From Phytophthora quininea (Eukaryota > Oomycota > Peronosporomycetes > Peronosporales > Peronosporaceae), in NCBI GenBank assembly GCA_011947345.1, contig JAAVTG010001003.1, positions 992,001-1,056,000 of the forward strand: a stretch of 64,000 nucleotides of DNA, in the 5' to 3' direction. The first letter of the stretch is position 1, and each line of letters opens with the position of its first letter. Shown piece after piece: positions 32,122-41,634 of this stretch. Made by a program: the position numbers and the translations under genes. The notes under the pieces were generated by a model. That model was given only the letters and a program-made list of their open reading frames with translations, ran no database searches and was not told the origin of the DNA.

Positions 32122-32944
32122 CTACTCGGCGTGCTTCGCTTTCTTCTTGACTTTCTTGGCCTTTTTGTCCTTCTTCTCCTTTTTGGAGGGCTTCTCTTCC
32201 TGCTCAGAATCCTTCTCAGGCTCCTCCGATTTTTGTGCTTTTGTGCTTCTTCTTGGACTTCTTGGGGCGTCCTCCTCCGCGCTCACGACAGCAGCCTCTT
32301 CCTTGTCGTCCTCTATTGTGGCAGCTTCCTCGACCTGCTCTAGTTTGCGCTTCTTGCTCTTCTTTTTCTGCTTCTTTTTGGCAGCAGCTTCCGCTTCAGC
32401 AGCCTCTTTCGCAGTAGCCTCTTCAGCAGCACGCTTGGCCTTCTTCTTGGCCTTCTTCTCTTTCTTCAGACGCTTCTTCTCCTCTTTCGACGGCTCTTCC
32501 GACTCGTCCTCACTCTCCACCTTTTGGCTTTCTTCTTCTTGCTCTTCTTGTTCTTCTTCTCACTCACCTCTTTCTCCTCTTCAAAGTGCTTGTGCTGGTA
32601 CCCTCCATGGCCCTGACGCACGAACATCGAGTAAAGTCCTGCCATGGATCAGAATAATACAGTAAGCACCATACTAGTAAATATGGAAATAATCCATACA
32701 CTTCTTCAATCCCGTACCATTGTTGGGGAGGCCGTCGTCGTGTTTGGCGCCTTTCCGGCCTGCAGAGGAGAACCCGAGGCCGCCCTGATCAAATTCCCAA
32801 CAACCCCGTTAGTAAACTCCGTCATGGCGGGCTGTAAAAGCCCCGCATCGTCTTGTCGAGTCAGGCGGGACTAATCACCTTCTTGCCGCCGGGGCGCAGC
32901 TTCGAGAGCATGTCATGGAGCCGGATGAGCTTCTCCTCCTCCAT
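32122..32944 (-). CDS. Lys/Glu-rich nuclear-type protein
   Basis: Three exons (32879-32944, 32718-32831, 32122-32638). Adding one base at 32796-32798 and one at 32522-32525 makes a single 232-aa frame. It starts MEEEKLIRLHDMLSKLRPGGKK, has a Gly-rich conserved-looking middle (FDQGGLGFSSAGRKGAKHDD; FVRQGHGGYQHKHFEEE), then a long run of Lys/Glu/Ala repeats to the end (KKEKKDKKAKKVKKKAKHAE). The composition fits a nucleolar or RNA-processing factor. The middle faintly recalls G-patch proteins but lacks a full G-patch, so no family is assigned. Confidence 0.65.
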
Positions 32945-33473
32945 GTTGGGACCGAGTTGCTGGCGACAGAGCTTGAAACGCGCGCCGAGGCCAGTCGAAA
33001 ATGGCAGGCGGGCAGCGCTTCCGGAGTCAAGAGAGCGGCGGCCTGTAGGAATCAGAGTCTGATGCGATGGAACACAAAATTGTGTGGTGTACAGGAATAG
33101 GCTTTATGTGGTTAGTGACTGGAAGGATAGTGACAAGATGAGCTGAGGCTTGGCGCGGCATTACCAACACTTTCCAGAGAGCCCTAAAACTCGGGGAGGT
33201 ATTTCTACTGCCAAAACTGATGGCATCATTGCTTCGGTTTGAACGCAGTGTGAAACTGAACTGTCACCACGAGACTCAGCAAATCGACATGACAGCCGAT
33301 CGCATGATACTGCCTTGACTACGTGACGCTACCGGAGACCATGTTCAGGTTGCACCACTCACGTGCGACCTTGATCGAGAGAGAAACCTTCTGGCCGGCC
33401 ACTCTGCAATTCACCGCCTTCCGGACAGCAATCGATCGCCCTCAGCTCTCGGCTCGACTAGCAAGACCCCGCG
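32945..33473. other. Divergent intergenic region
   Basis: 529 bp shared 5' flank of the Lys-rich protein and LEA2-like copy E. No gene seen. Confidence 0.5.
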
Positions 33474-34604
33474 ATGACCCCGAACCAGTACGGCGACAAG
33501 GAGGTCCGCACGCCCGTGGCCGAGGACGCGCACTACAACGATGAAACCGCGCTGCGCCTGGACGTGTCAGCGCCCGGCGTCGAGTCCAAGAAGGACGAGC
33601 GCGACAGCGCGGCCCACGCCGGCCAGGTCAAGTTCTTCAAGTGGTACATGAGCCGCAAGCAGCGCATCCTGCTGATCTCGGGCCTAGTGGTGCTGTTCTT
33701 GGCGGTGATACTGCTCATCGTGTTCCTGGCCATCGTGCCGGCCGTGATCCAGCACTACGTCAACTCGGTGGACATGACCATCAACTATCTGGACGTCAAG
33801 AGCATCCCGTCCGACTCGTCGCTCAACGTCGAGCTGAGTCTGAATTTCAAGCACGACATCGGCATCGCCGCCACCACGGACGACATCACGGCGTCGCTCG
33901 TGTACGACGGCGAGACGTTCGGCACGGTGGTGATCCCCGGCCTGGACATCAAGACCGGCGAGCAGGACTACAACCTCACGGTGGACGGCACGCTCACGCT
34001 CACAGACATCGAGACGTTCAACGCCATGGCCGAGGGCATGGTCGAGGACGCCACCGTGACGCTCGAGGGCACGGCCACCATCAAGGCGCACGCCCTCGGC
34101 CTGACCTACGGCGGCCTCGACTTCAAGCGCGAGCTCACGCTCAACGGCTTCAACCAGTTCAGCGACCCGGCCCCGGAGATCGACTACATCGACTGGTGGG
34201 GCTGCAGCAACGGCGTCTACAACATGGACATCAACGTCACCCTGGACAACCCGGCCACTATGGGTCTGGACGGCATCGGCGCGCTCAACCTCAGCCTCTA
34301 CTACTCCGACAGCTACCTGGGCTACGCCCTCTCGCTCAAGCCCGAGCTGGGTCTGCCGCGTGGCCAAAGCGTGCAGCTGTTCCGCGCCACTGTGCCGCAG
34401 ACCTCGACGGCGCTGCTGACGATGGCGATGGGGGTCATCGGTGGAAGTGCACAGTTCTACATCACGGGCGACAACCCGTACTCGACCGAGTACACACAGT
34501 TCACCGAGGCCATCAGCAAGGTCAACATGAGTATCCTGTACACGGATGGTCTCAACAGCCTCGGCCTCAACACGTCCTGCGATATCCTGTCGCTGCTGGG
34601 TTAG
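33474..34604 (+). CDS. LEA2-like single-pass membrane protein (copy E)
   Basis: 376 aa, intact, ATG 33474. Its N-terminus (MTPNQYGDKEVRTPVAEDA) matches copy B closely, showing that B and E share an origin outside the converted core. Layout: cytosolic tail, MSRKQRILLISG stem, one membrane helix, then two beta domains (NYLDVKSIPSDSSLNVELSL; ALGLTYGGLDFKRELTLNGF; IDYIDWWGCSNGVYNMDINV; GIGALNLSLYYSDSYLGYALS; GDNPYSTEYTQFTEAI) with a final SCDILSLL. It lies outside the lipase repeat pair and is not part of an inverted repeat, so it is a useful unconverted reference for copies A and B. Confidence 0.83.
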   Translation: MTPNQYGDKEVRTPVAEDAHYNDETALRLDVSAPGVESKKDERDSAAHAGQVKFFKWYMSRKQRILLISGLVVLFLAVILLIVFLAIVPAVIQHYVNSVDMTINYLDVKSIPSDSSLNVELSLNFKHDIGIAATTDDITASLVYDGETFGTVVIPGLDIKTGEQDYNLTVDGTLTLTDIETFNAMAEGMVEDATVTLEGTATIKAHALGLTYGGLDFKRELTLNGFNQFSDPAPEIDYIDWWGCSNGVYNMDINVTLDNPATMGLDGIGALNLSLYYSDSYLGYALSLKPELGLPRGQSVQLFRATVPQTSTALLTMAMGVIGGSAQFYITGDNPYSTEYTQFTEAISKVNMSILYTDGLNSLGLNTSCDILSLLG

Positions 34605-35109
34605 GAACAACGAAATGTAGTAGCGACTAGCGCTAGCGGAGCGGAGCTTGTAATAGCTGTGTGAAGAAAATGCTGACACCCCTCACAACGTCTCGCAAAG
34701 TCTCCGTGTCTTGTCATAGCGCTTATCGCCATCCTACAAAGCGACTACGAGTTCTCGCATCGCCGGTTTATCATGGCGTTTGACATCGCTGGTGAATTCC
34801 ATCCAAGCCGCGAAGTACAGACATGAAGTGCTAGTGACGCGTTGGCATCAAGATAACGTGCCAAGGCGGTCGAACTTGAAAGAACATCACATAGCCAAAG
34901 GGAGATCGGCAAGCCGTGCAAGCAAACAAGCCACCGAGGGATCGAGTGGAGGGCATTCGGCGCGCCGTTCCCGTGGTTATTCCGCTGCGATCGGCATCGC
35001 TGCGTGTCCGTGCCGACAAACCGGTCTGTGCATCGGTGACATCATGGTCAAGGACATTTCGTACAACGAACACGTTAAAGGATGGCATGATTTTGTTGCT
35101 GTTTTTCTT
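34605..35109. other. Convergent intergenic region
   Basis: 505 bp between the stops of LEA2-like copy E and PDCD2. Nothing supported. Confidence 0.5.
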
Positions 35110-36437
35110 CTAAGACATCGGCGAAGGCACGACGTAAATGAATTCCTCGTGGCTTCGGGAGCAGCTACTGGAGCAGCAATAAACGAGGAGGCTAAGCCAA
35201 TCCATTCCGCCTCGAGGAAGCGCGGGCTTTTGCGTGTCGTTCGCTGTATCGTCCTCGGCGGCCGACTCGGTCGCTGCGTACTCGTCCACCTTTAAGAAAT
35301 AGTTGATGGTCGGTGTCAGCTGCATTTCAAACGAGCGTTCACCACCGCAGCCTGTGCACCGAGGAATCGTCAGGTTCTGTGGGACCACGACGGGCCACAA
35401 CGGCTCGCCGCCGTAGTCGTAACGGAGAACCTGCAGCGGACACCGACTAATGCGCTTCTGGAAACGCAGCAGATGCCGCTCTGCAGCGGGGGTCTTTTCG
35501 TATGACTCGCCTGTCGATGCTGCCGATGAACTAGTCTGACCTGGTGCTCCTTTCTTCTTGGAATTGGCGATGACGTTGCGAAGGTCGCCAATATCGGCCG
35601 ATTTTTCCTCCTCTTCTTGCTTCATGTACTCTTCCAGCAGTTTGTTCTCGTGTGAGTAGTTATGCTCCGCACTGTAGTCTTCGTACGGCTCGTGAATCAC
35701 TTGGATCGACAGCGCCGGGAACGCATTTGAGCAGGCTTGTTGTGGTGTCGAGGCAGCCTCCTTTACTTGCTCCACTTTCTTAACACTTGAAGACGTCTTC
35801 GCTGCGGTCGCACTGGTCTTCATCGCGTCATCTCTCTGCTGCAGCAGAGCCTCTAAATCCACTAGATCGGCACCTTGGCTTTCCTTTTTGGTATCATCTT
35901 GATCATCACTCCAGTCGCTGTCACTGTCGGATCCCCACGCGAGTGCAACCTTATCCACCTTCTCCGTCAGCTCGTCCACTTGGTCTACTACAGCCGGAGC
36001 TTCCTCCACTCGTTCAACTTGGTCACGGAGCACCCTCCAACTATAAAGCAAAAACATAAATGTTAATGACAATCACTTCACAGATTGCAACGCGTTCGTT
36101 ACCTTCCAGGAGATTCAGTACAGGCGACAGAATTGCAGCCAAAAACATACAACGTCCGGTCGGAATCGACCGGAGCGTACACTTGAGCAACGAGGAACAA
36201 TCCTTTGCCGCATTTCGAGCACGTCAAGCTCTTTGCCTCTACTGGTGACTCCGAATACCAAGCCTACAGTCGTAATACCATCAACATTTGACAGATAAAG
36301 AGCGCAATAATTCCTAATTTTGATCTTACCGGGGTGCCTCCTGCTTTGCAGACGTAGGGAGAGCAGTTATCCACGCTCTGGCGCTCCTGGATCGTTCCCA
36401 GCAGCACGACGCGCTCCTCGTCCATTGCGCTTGACAT
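35110..36437 (-). CDS. PDCD2: Programmed cell death protein 2 (PDCD2) family
   Basis: Chaperone of ribosomal protein uS5 in other eukaryotes. Exons 36330-36437, 36103-36263 and 35110-36040 give 399 aa with phase kept. Exon 1 has VLLGTIQE and the GGTPAW turn that opens the family. Exon 2 holds the MYND-like zinc site (LTCSKCGKGLFLVAQVYAP; CNSVACTESPGR). Exon 3 has WRVLRDQ, an acidic linker, then PDCD2_C: RFQKRISRCPLQVLRYDYGGEPLWP, IPRCTGCGGERSFEMQLTPTINYFL and WLSLLVYCCSSSC with the EEFIYVV finish. Start ATG 36437; ATG 36425 is the next in-frame option. The gene is divergent from MIC10 with about 130 bp between starts. Confidence 0.92.
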
Positions 36438-36566
36438 TATTGACAACTTTTTGTTTTGATGGCTACAATCAGTTTATGTTGAGTTACATGAATTTGACGC
36501 CATCATTTCGTTGCATGTATCTCGTCCCCACATCTTCACGTCAGAACGATCGAGGCAGCGGGTACC

Positions 36567-36932
36567 ATGAGCGACAACAAGGACATCCCGTCGGAGTACC
36601 GCATCTCGGAGAAGTGGGACAAGTGTCTGGAGAACTTCACGCTCTACTTCGGCGCCGGGCTGGTGGCTGGCGGCCTCACGTCGCTCGTGTTGGCGCGTAC
36701 GTATCTTCAGACTTGGGACACCAATGGAACATTGCAAAATATTTAATTTATTGCTTTTATTGCAGGATCTGGCGCTGGTCGTGGGCTTGTCACGGGCCTG
36801 GGCGCCGGAGCGGGCGCTGGATCGAGCTGGACGACGTGCCAATTGGCGTTCGCGGGCGATGCCAACGCCAAGGCGGCTCTGGACAAGACGGACAAGGCTA
36901 TCGACAGCTTCAAGGACAAGCTGTCCAACTAG
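36567..36932 (+). CDS. MIC10: MICOS complex subunit MIC10
   Basis: Inner mitochondrial membrane protein that bends cristae junctions. Exons 36567-36696 and 36766-36932 give 98 aa. The family pattern is clear: SEKWDKCLENFTLYFGAGL, then a glycine-zipper hairpin of two short membrane helices (GAGLVAGGLTSLVLA; GLVTGLGAGAGAGSSW) and the closing TTCQLAF. The C-terminal Lys/Asp-rich tail of about 25 residues is longer than in animals or yeast. Too small and too split by its intron to stand out as an open frame, but both halves match. Confidence 0.85.
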
Positions 36933-37172
36933 GCGATACAAAAGCAGCAGCCAAGTGTCTGGTGTCGATAGCTGAGAGGATGAGCGCCACGCGTGTGTGG
37001 TGGACGGAGAAAGGCAAAGGAGAAGCAATCTGAAAGTGGCAACGGACAATATAATACTATAGGGTGGTGGACAGCAACCGCTAGCAACTCGGTGGTTTGT
37101 GCGCTTCTCCAGTTCATGCATGCCAACAAGTGCGGATGTGCTAGGGCTAGCACTACGATGAAGGGATCCTTC

Positions 37173-38230
37173 TTATGACTTCACTTCAAACGTGAGTTCA
37201 AGCTCGCCAGCTCCAACTTCGAGCTTAATAGGTTTGCTCAACGTGAGCTCATACGGCTCGTTGGCCTCCAGATCTACGTCGTCAATACGGGTGCCGTTTG
37301 TGCTGTCTAGGTCGGTGAAGAAGAGCTTTCCGGTTGCTTCCATCTTGATCTGGGAAAGCGAAAACGTTGAGAATATCGTTGTTGTAAAGAGAAACAGAAG
37401 TACCCACCTCTCCATGCGACGTAGACAACTCCGAATCCTTTGGCATGCTCAAGCCACGAGGAGGGCGGAACTTGCGACCAGTGGAGCGGCCAATGAAGCA
37501 GGAAGAATGCCGTTTCTTGGCGAATACAAGCAGTCCGGTTAGACAAAACTGGGAGCTGCTCGAATATCCACCTCGAACATGTCCTTACCGTGTTGATGTC
37601 CATTGAGAACTTCCGTCCTTCGTATAGCCCATTGACACACCGTACGGATATCGTGTACGCTTGAGGGATGATGTTGCCATCTGCATCAAAACAACCAGTA
37701 AAGCTAGAGTTAGTCGAGCGTCATATACTAAATGCAATACTCGCAACATACTTTCGTCCAGATTCTCCTTCTCCGCTTCCAAGGCCTCCAGCAACACTCT
37801 CTTGCCTTCCTCCATCTCACGTCGCAATTCTTCTGCTCTCTTTTGGCTTGCTCCACCAGTTTCTACAACCGCAACCTGTTAAACCTCCCATCGAAGCTGC
37901 GTTTGAGACTACTCGGTCGTACTTTCGATGACGCTTGGCAATCTCGCAGCAGGAATGTCTGGACATCGATTAGCTCGTCATGCCGTGTTTCCTCCTCGTC
38001 CTCCTCGCGGTTCTGATTCGTAGCATTCCTCGCTGTTCACAAACAGATTCAAATTCATAAAGTGTCAGCATAACCCGCAGAACGACCGTCGTCCTGCTCC
38101 ATCCGCTTCGAAGCAGCCACCACCGTTCGGTCCACATATACAACGCATCCATACCTCTCTTCCTAACGGGCGACGTCTCCTTGTCGCCCTTCCTCCCCGT
38201 CGTAGGTGCTGTGCTCTGCTTCCTCTTCAT
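37173..38230 (-). CDS. Forkhead-associated (FHA) domain protein with coiled coil
   Basis: Phosphothreonine-reader protein. Six exons: 38155-38230, 37923-38032, 37752-37862, 37589-37680, 37408-37548, 37173-37349. All introns are GT-AG, and one missing base in exon 3 (near 37835) is needed for phase. Order: Lys-rich start (MKRKQSTAPTTGRKGDKE), acidic stretch, coiled coil (KLVEQAKREQK...LRREMEEGKRVLLEALEAEK), then an FHA domain with FIGRSTG (GR loop), ELSTSHGEIK (SxxH) and LDSTNGTRIDD (NG-T). The FHA ends the protein at EVKS. Likely nuclear signalling or DNA-damage adaptor; family not narrowed further. Divergent from YEATS4 (106 bp). Confidence 0.82.
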
Positions 38231-38336
38231 CTCCGCTGCTTTTTCGCGGCCAAAATTTGAAAAAGTGCAGTGTACACCACAAATTCACAAAATACACATA
38301 GCCAAATCAATTTGGTCGCCATTGTCTCCGAGAAAT

Positions 38337-39084
38337 ATGTCGGACACTCGGCAGAAGAACGTCGTGGTGAGCAAGCCCATCCTGTATGGCTCCGTGGCCA
38401 CCTACTTGGGCCGCAAGGCCGAGGAGACCAAGACCCACCGCTGGTCCATCTATCTGCGCGGTCTGGACAACGAGGACCTGTCCTACATGATCAGCAAGGT
38501 CGTCATCAGTCTGCACGTTAGCTTCGCCAACCCTGTGCGGGTGCTGACGGAGCCTCCGTACGAGGTGACGGAGCTGGGCTGGGGAGAGTTCGAGACCCGC
38601 ATCCAGATCTACTTCCACGACCCAAATGAGCGGCCTATCAGCATTATCCACTTGCTGGTACTGTACCCGCCCAACAGCCAGCCAGCCAGCAACAAGAAAG
38701 TGTCGTCCAAGGTAAAGTTTGATGTGGATTTACTATGGAAATGCTTTGTTGTTGATTGATGTTTTGCTGCAGCCCGTGGTGAGTGAGTTCTACGACGAGT
38801 TGGTGTTCAATGAGCCGACCGAGTTCTTCTACAAGAAGTTGATGGCGGGACCGGACAGAAAGTCGCCGCCGTTGGCCATGCAGGAGCATCTGCCAACGTA
38901 CTCGGACGTAGAAGTGCTGAGGACTCTAGCGCGAGCACAGACCTTTGTGACCAAGGAAATCCAGGACACCAAGAACTTGTTGCTGGATGCCGATCTGGAG
39001 ATTAAGGAGCTGAAAGAACGCATCGCTGAACATACCAAGAAGAATAAGCACGCGGCTGGAACTGCGCAGTTGACGCTGTCATAA
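38337..39084 (+). CDS. YEATS4: YEATS-domain protein 4 / GAS41
   Basis: Acyl-lysine histone reader shared by the SRCAP/SWR1 and TIP60/NuA4 complexes. Exons 38337-38711 and 38773-39084 give 228 aa, the family length. YEATS fold: KPILYGSVATYLG, THRWSIYLRGLDNEDLSYMISKVVISLHVSF, PPYEVTELGWGEFETRIQIYF, and YDELVFNEPTEFF after the intron. The aromatic acyl pocket (W in ELGWGEF and nearby F) is present. A coiled coil at the C-terminus (KEIQDTKNLLLDADLEIKEL onward) fits docking to the complex. The gene is compact and divergent from the FHA gene, so the two may share a promoter. Confidence 0.93.
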
Positions 39085-39229
39085 GGCTATGAGATCAATG
39101 GCACTTGGCTGTCTCCGAGCAGTTCTCTACAGATATTTATCGCACAGACGAAGCTTCAGTCTGCTTTGGAAAGGAAATACCGCAACGGATGCATGGCTTG
39201 TAAATAGGTGTGGATATATTATTTGGGGC

Positions 39230-40689
39230 CTACACGGTCTGTGCGGGAATGTCGTCTTTAGTGGAGGTGTCTTCGTCGCTCGATGAGGAGGACGAGGAGG
39301 ATTCTGCTTCACTAGCCGTTTGGCGGTGCCAAGCGTTTACCAGCTCCAGTCCACGGGCAATTTCCGGTGTCATCTCTTGCTCGTGGATCTCCACGGTGTG
39401 TGTCTCGTCGTCCTCGACACTGTCGTGGTCGTCGGAGTCTGATTCGGCCGTGTCGTCGCTACTCTCTATTAGACTCTCTTTGGCCAGGTCATCAAGCTCA
39501 ATGGGCTCGGCCGCAGCAGTTAGAGCAGCCTTGGACTTGGCACAGGGGTTCTTAAGGTTCACCCAGTTGAGGCCGATACCCGCGAAAGAAATCGCCAGGC
39601 CCAACGTCTGGTCGAAAGACAGCACGTGTCCAAAGAGGAAGATGGACAATACAATGCTCAGCACCTTGCGGCACGTGCCGATGATTGCCGTCGTCAGTGC
39701 ACCAAACTTGCTGATGGTGAAGAAGATGAAGGCTTGGCCCATGGCACCGGTCAAGCTGAGCATCAGCAGCGGTGGCAGCGACGGGATCACGTACTGGAGA
39801 AAGAATGGGATCTCTCCGTTGACGACCATGCCTGCAACCGAGAACGCCGCCTTGTAGATGTTGACGTAGTACATGAGATCGAAGGCTCCGATGTGGTACG
39901 ACTCCATGAATTTGTCCTCCAGCGCGCCCGTCGCGCCGTCAAAAATCAGTGAGATGACCAGCAGCGAGAAGCCCAGGAACATGTTGGGCGTACGCTCCTG
40001 CTCAGGCATGGCATTGTGCGTCTCTTCATGGTGCTGTCTGTGCTGCTTCTCGTTGGCCGTGCCCAGCAGGAACAGCGCCACGCCGATGCATAGCACCGTC
40101 ACCGACACGTACTTCTTGAACGGGTACTTTTGCCCAGCACGACGCCCATGATCATGACGGGGATGGACTTGCAGCTCTTGCCCAGGATACGGGTGATGTA
40201 GGTCACGTACCGGAGCGCCACCATGGACGAGATGGTGGAGCCGAAGGCCAGCGCGCCGACGATGACCAGGAAGCTCTGGGGCATCGTGGACGGCTTCTCC
40301 TTCCGCGCGCGACTGAGTCCGACGGCCACGACCGAGTTGAAGACGCAGAAGACGAACGTCATGGACAGCTCGCCCAAGACGCGGTGGGTCGTGATCTTCT
40401 CCAGCACGACGCCGTTGAGCGTGAAGCTGACCATGATGCCCACGCAGCAGTAGAACAGCAGCACCAGCCCGGCCTTGTCCTGCTTCGGAGGCTGCGGCTG
40501 CGTCTGCGCCAGTCCGCTATCGCGCATGTCCACGACCGTCACGTCCTGCAGGCTCTTGGGCTGCACACGCTGGGTGGCCGTGTCGTCCAGCGCCACCTCG
40601 GCGTAGTGCACGGGCTCGCGCGCCGAGCTGCTGTCGATGCTGCACACCATCGTGGGCGGTGTCTGGAGCGAGTGAGCTTTAACGTCCAT
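39230..40689 (-). CDS. UAA-family nucleotide-sugar/PAPS transporter (SLC35B type)
   Basis: Golgi/ER membrane antiporter importing activated sugars or PAPS. 486 aa after bridging an under-called A run (40128-40131, TTTT on +) inside the conserved GVVLGKKYPFKKY block. About ten helices follow an N-terminal cytosolic stretch of about 70 residues: LVLLFYCCVGIMVSFTLNG, ALAFGSTISSMVALRYVTY, the signature GKSCKSIPVM, then LLVISLIFDGATGALEDKF, LTGAMGQAFIFFTISKFG and GTCRKVLSIVLSIFLFGH (the late K-R pair region). The C-terminus is a long Asp/Ser/Glu-rich tail. Substrate cannot be told from sequence alone. Confidence 0.87.
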
Positions 40690-41634
40690 GGACCGGAGCG
40701 GCGTCTGCGGCGTGACTGAATGATTGCGCCGCCTCGTCGCGCAGAGTCAGGATGGGGATTGGCTAAATATTGGCGAATGGAAGGAGGAGATACCGGTGAG
40801 TCGGCGGTGCAGGTCATGACGCACAGGTGGCACTGCTGCTATTGGCACAGGGACTATATGTGCATAAAACGTACGATTTTGGACCGCCAAGAAGGATCAA
40901 GCGTCCTATACTGGCGGCAAGTGTGTGGCGGTCTCGACTGCCCCGTGGGCGGCGGCCTGGAGGAAAGCTGGTGGACGGAGGCGCTGGAGCTGGATGTGAG
41001 TCACCAGCCGGGGCGTGCTTGGAGGGCGCGCTTCGCTTGCAAATCCGGCCCAGCGGCGAGGGTGTTTTCTCGACGAGGTTCTCAGAGCTGCGTCCGTTCA
41101 AGATCGCTTGGTATAGCCGCGTCGGTTTTCGCTGGTCCTGGTTGGAATTGCTGCCGGCCAAGCTCAACGGGGCATTTGAGCAGGATGAGGACGTTCCTCT
41201 CGGTCGACGGCGAAAGCAAAAGTGATGGCAACTTGGACCCCGCAGACTTTTGGGTGTTGGTGGGTAAAGTGACTGCTGCAACAACCATGTTGCTCCTGAC
41301 AGACTCCTTCAAGACCGAGCTTCGAGTCGTCTTGATCCTCACGAGGAAGTGGCCACCACCGGATTCCGGTGCTTCTTGCTAATCATCCTAGTCAAAAAAT
41401 CGACTACACTTGCAAGAGAAGCGCGGCGAGACACATTCTCGACATTCTGCTTTCCCGCTCTGTGCCGGATTGGCACAAGTGGTAGTTCAATGAGGACATT
41501 TGCCATTGTTGGAGTGGATGGAGGATGCCGCTCGCCTTTGGGGGCCTCGAAGTCGCAATTAGCGGCATGAGCACGGAAATGAGTGCTGCGATTTTTCCAT
41601 GACCTCAGACAACGGAAAAGCAGCTTTATCAAAA
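40690..41634. other. Intergenic region with weak small ORF
   Basis: 945 bp between the SLC35B start and the end of transporter FBT1. A plus-strand frame about 40827-41225 reads VCSTRFSELRPFKIAWYSRV-like sequence and ends RRRKQK, but has no ATG and no convincing splice partner; an overlapping frame (40720-41382) is just as long. I cannot decide between a small unknown gene and chance in GC-rich DNA. Confidence 0.3.

Noticed and set aside
32718..32831. G-patch domain in the Lys-rich protein
   Set aside because: The Gly-rich segment lacks the spacing and the GIG end of a G-patch, so I left the family open.
40720..41382. 220-codon ORF upstream of the SLC35B gene
   Set aside because: Trp/Cys/Arg-rich, competes with an equally long overlapping frame, and has no recognisable motif.
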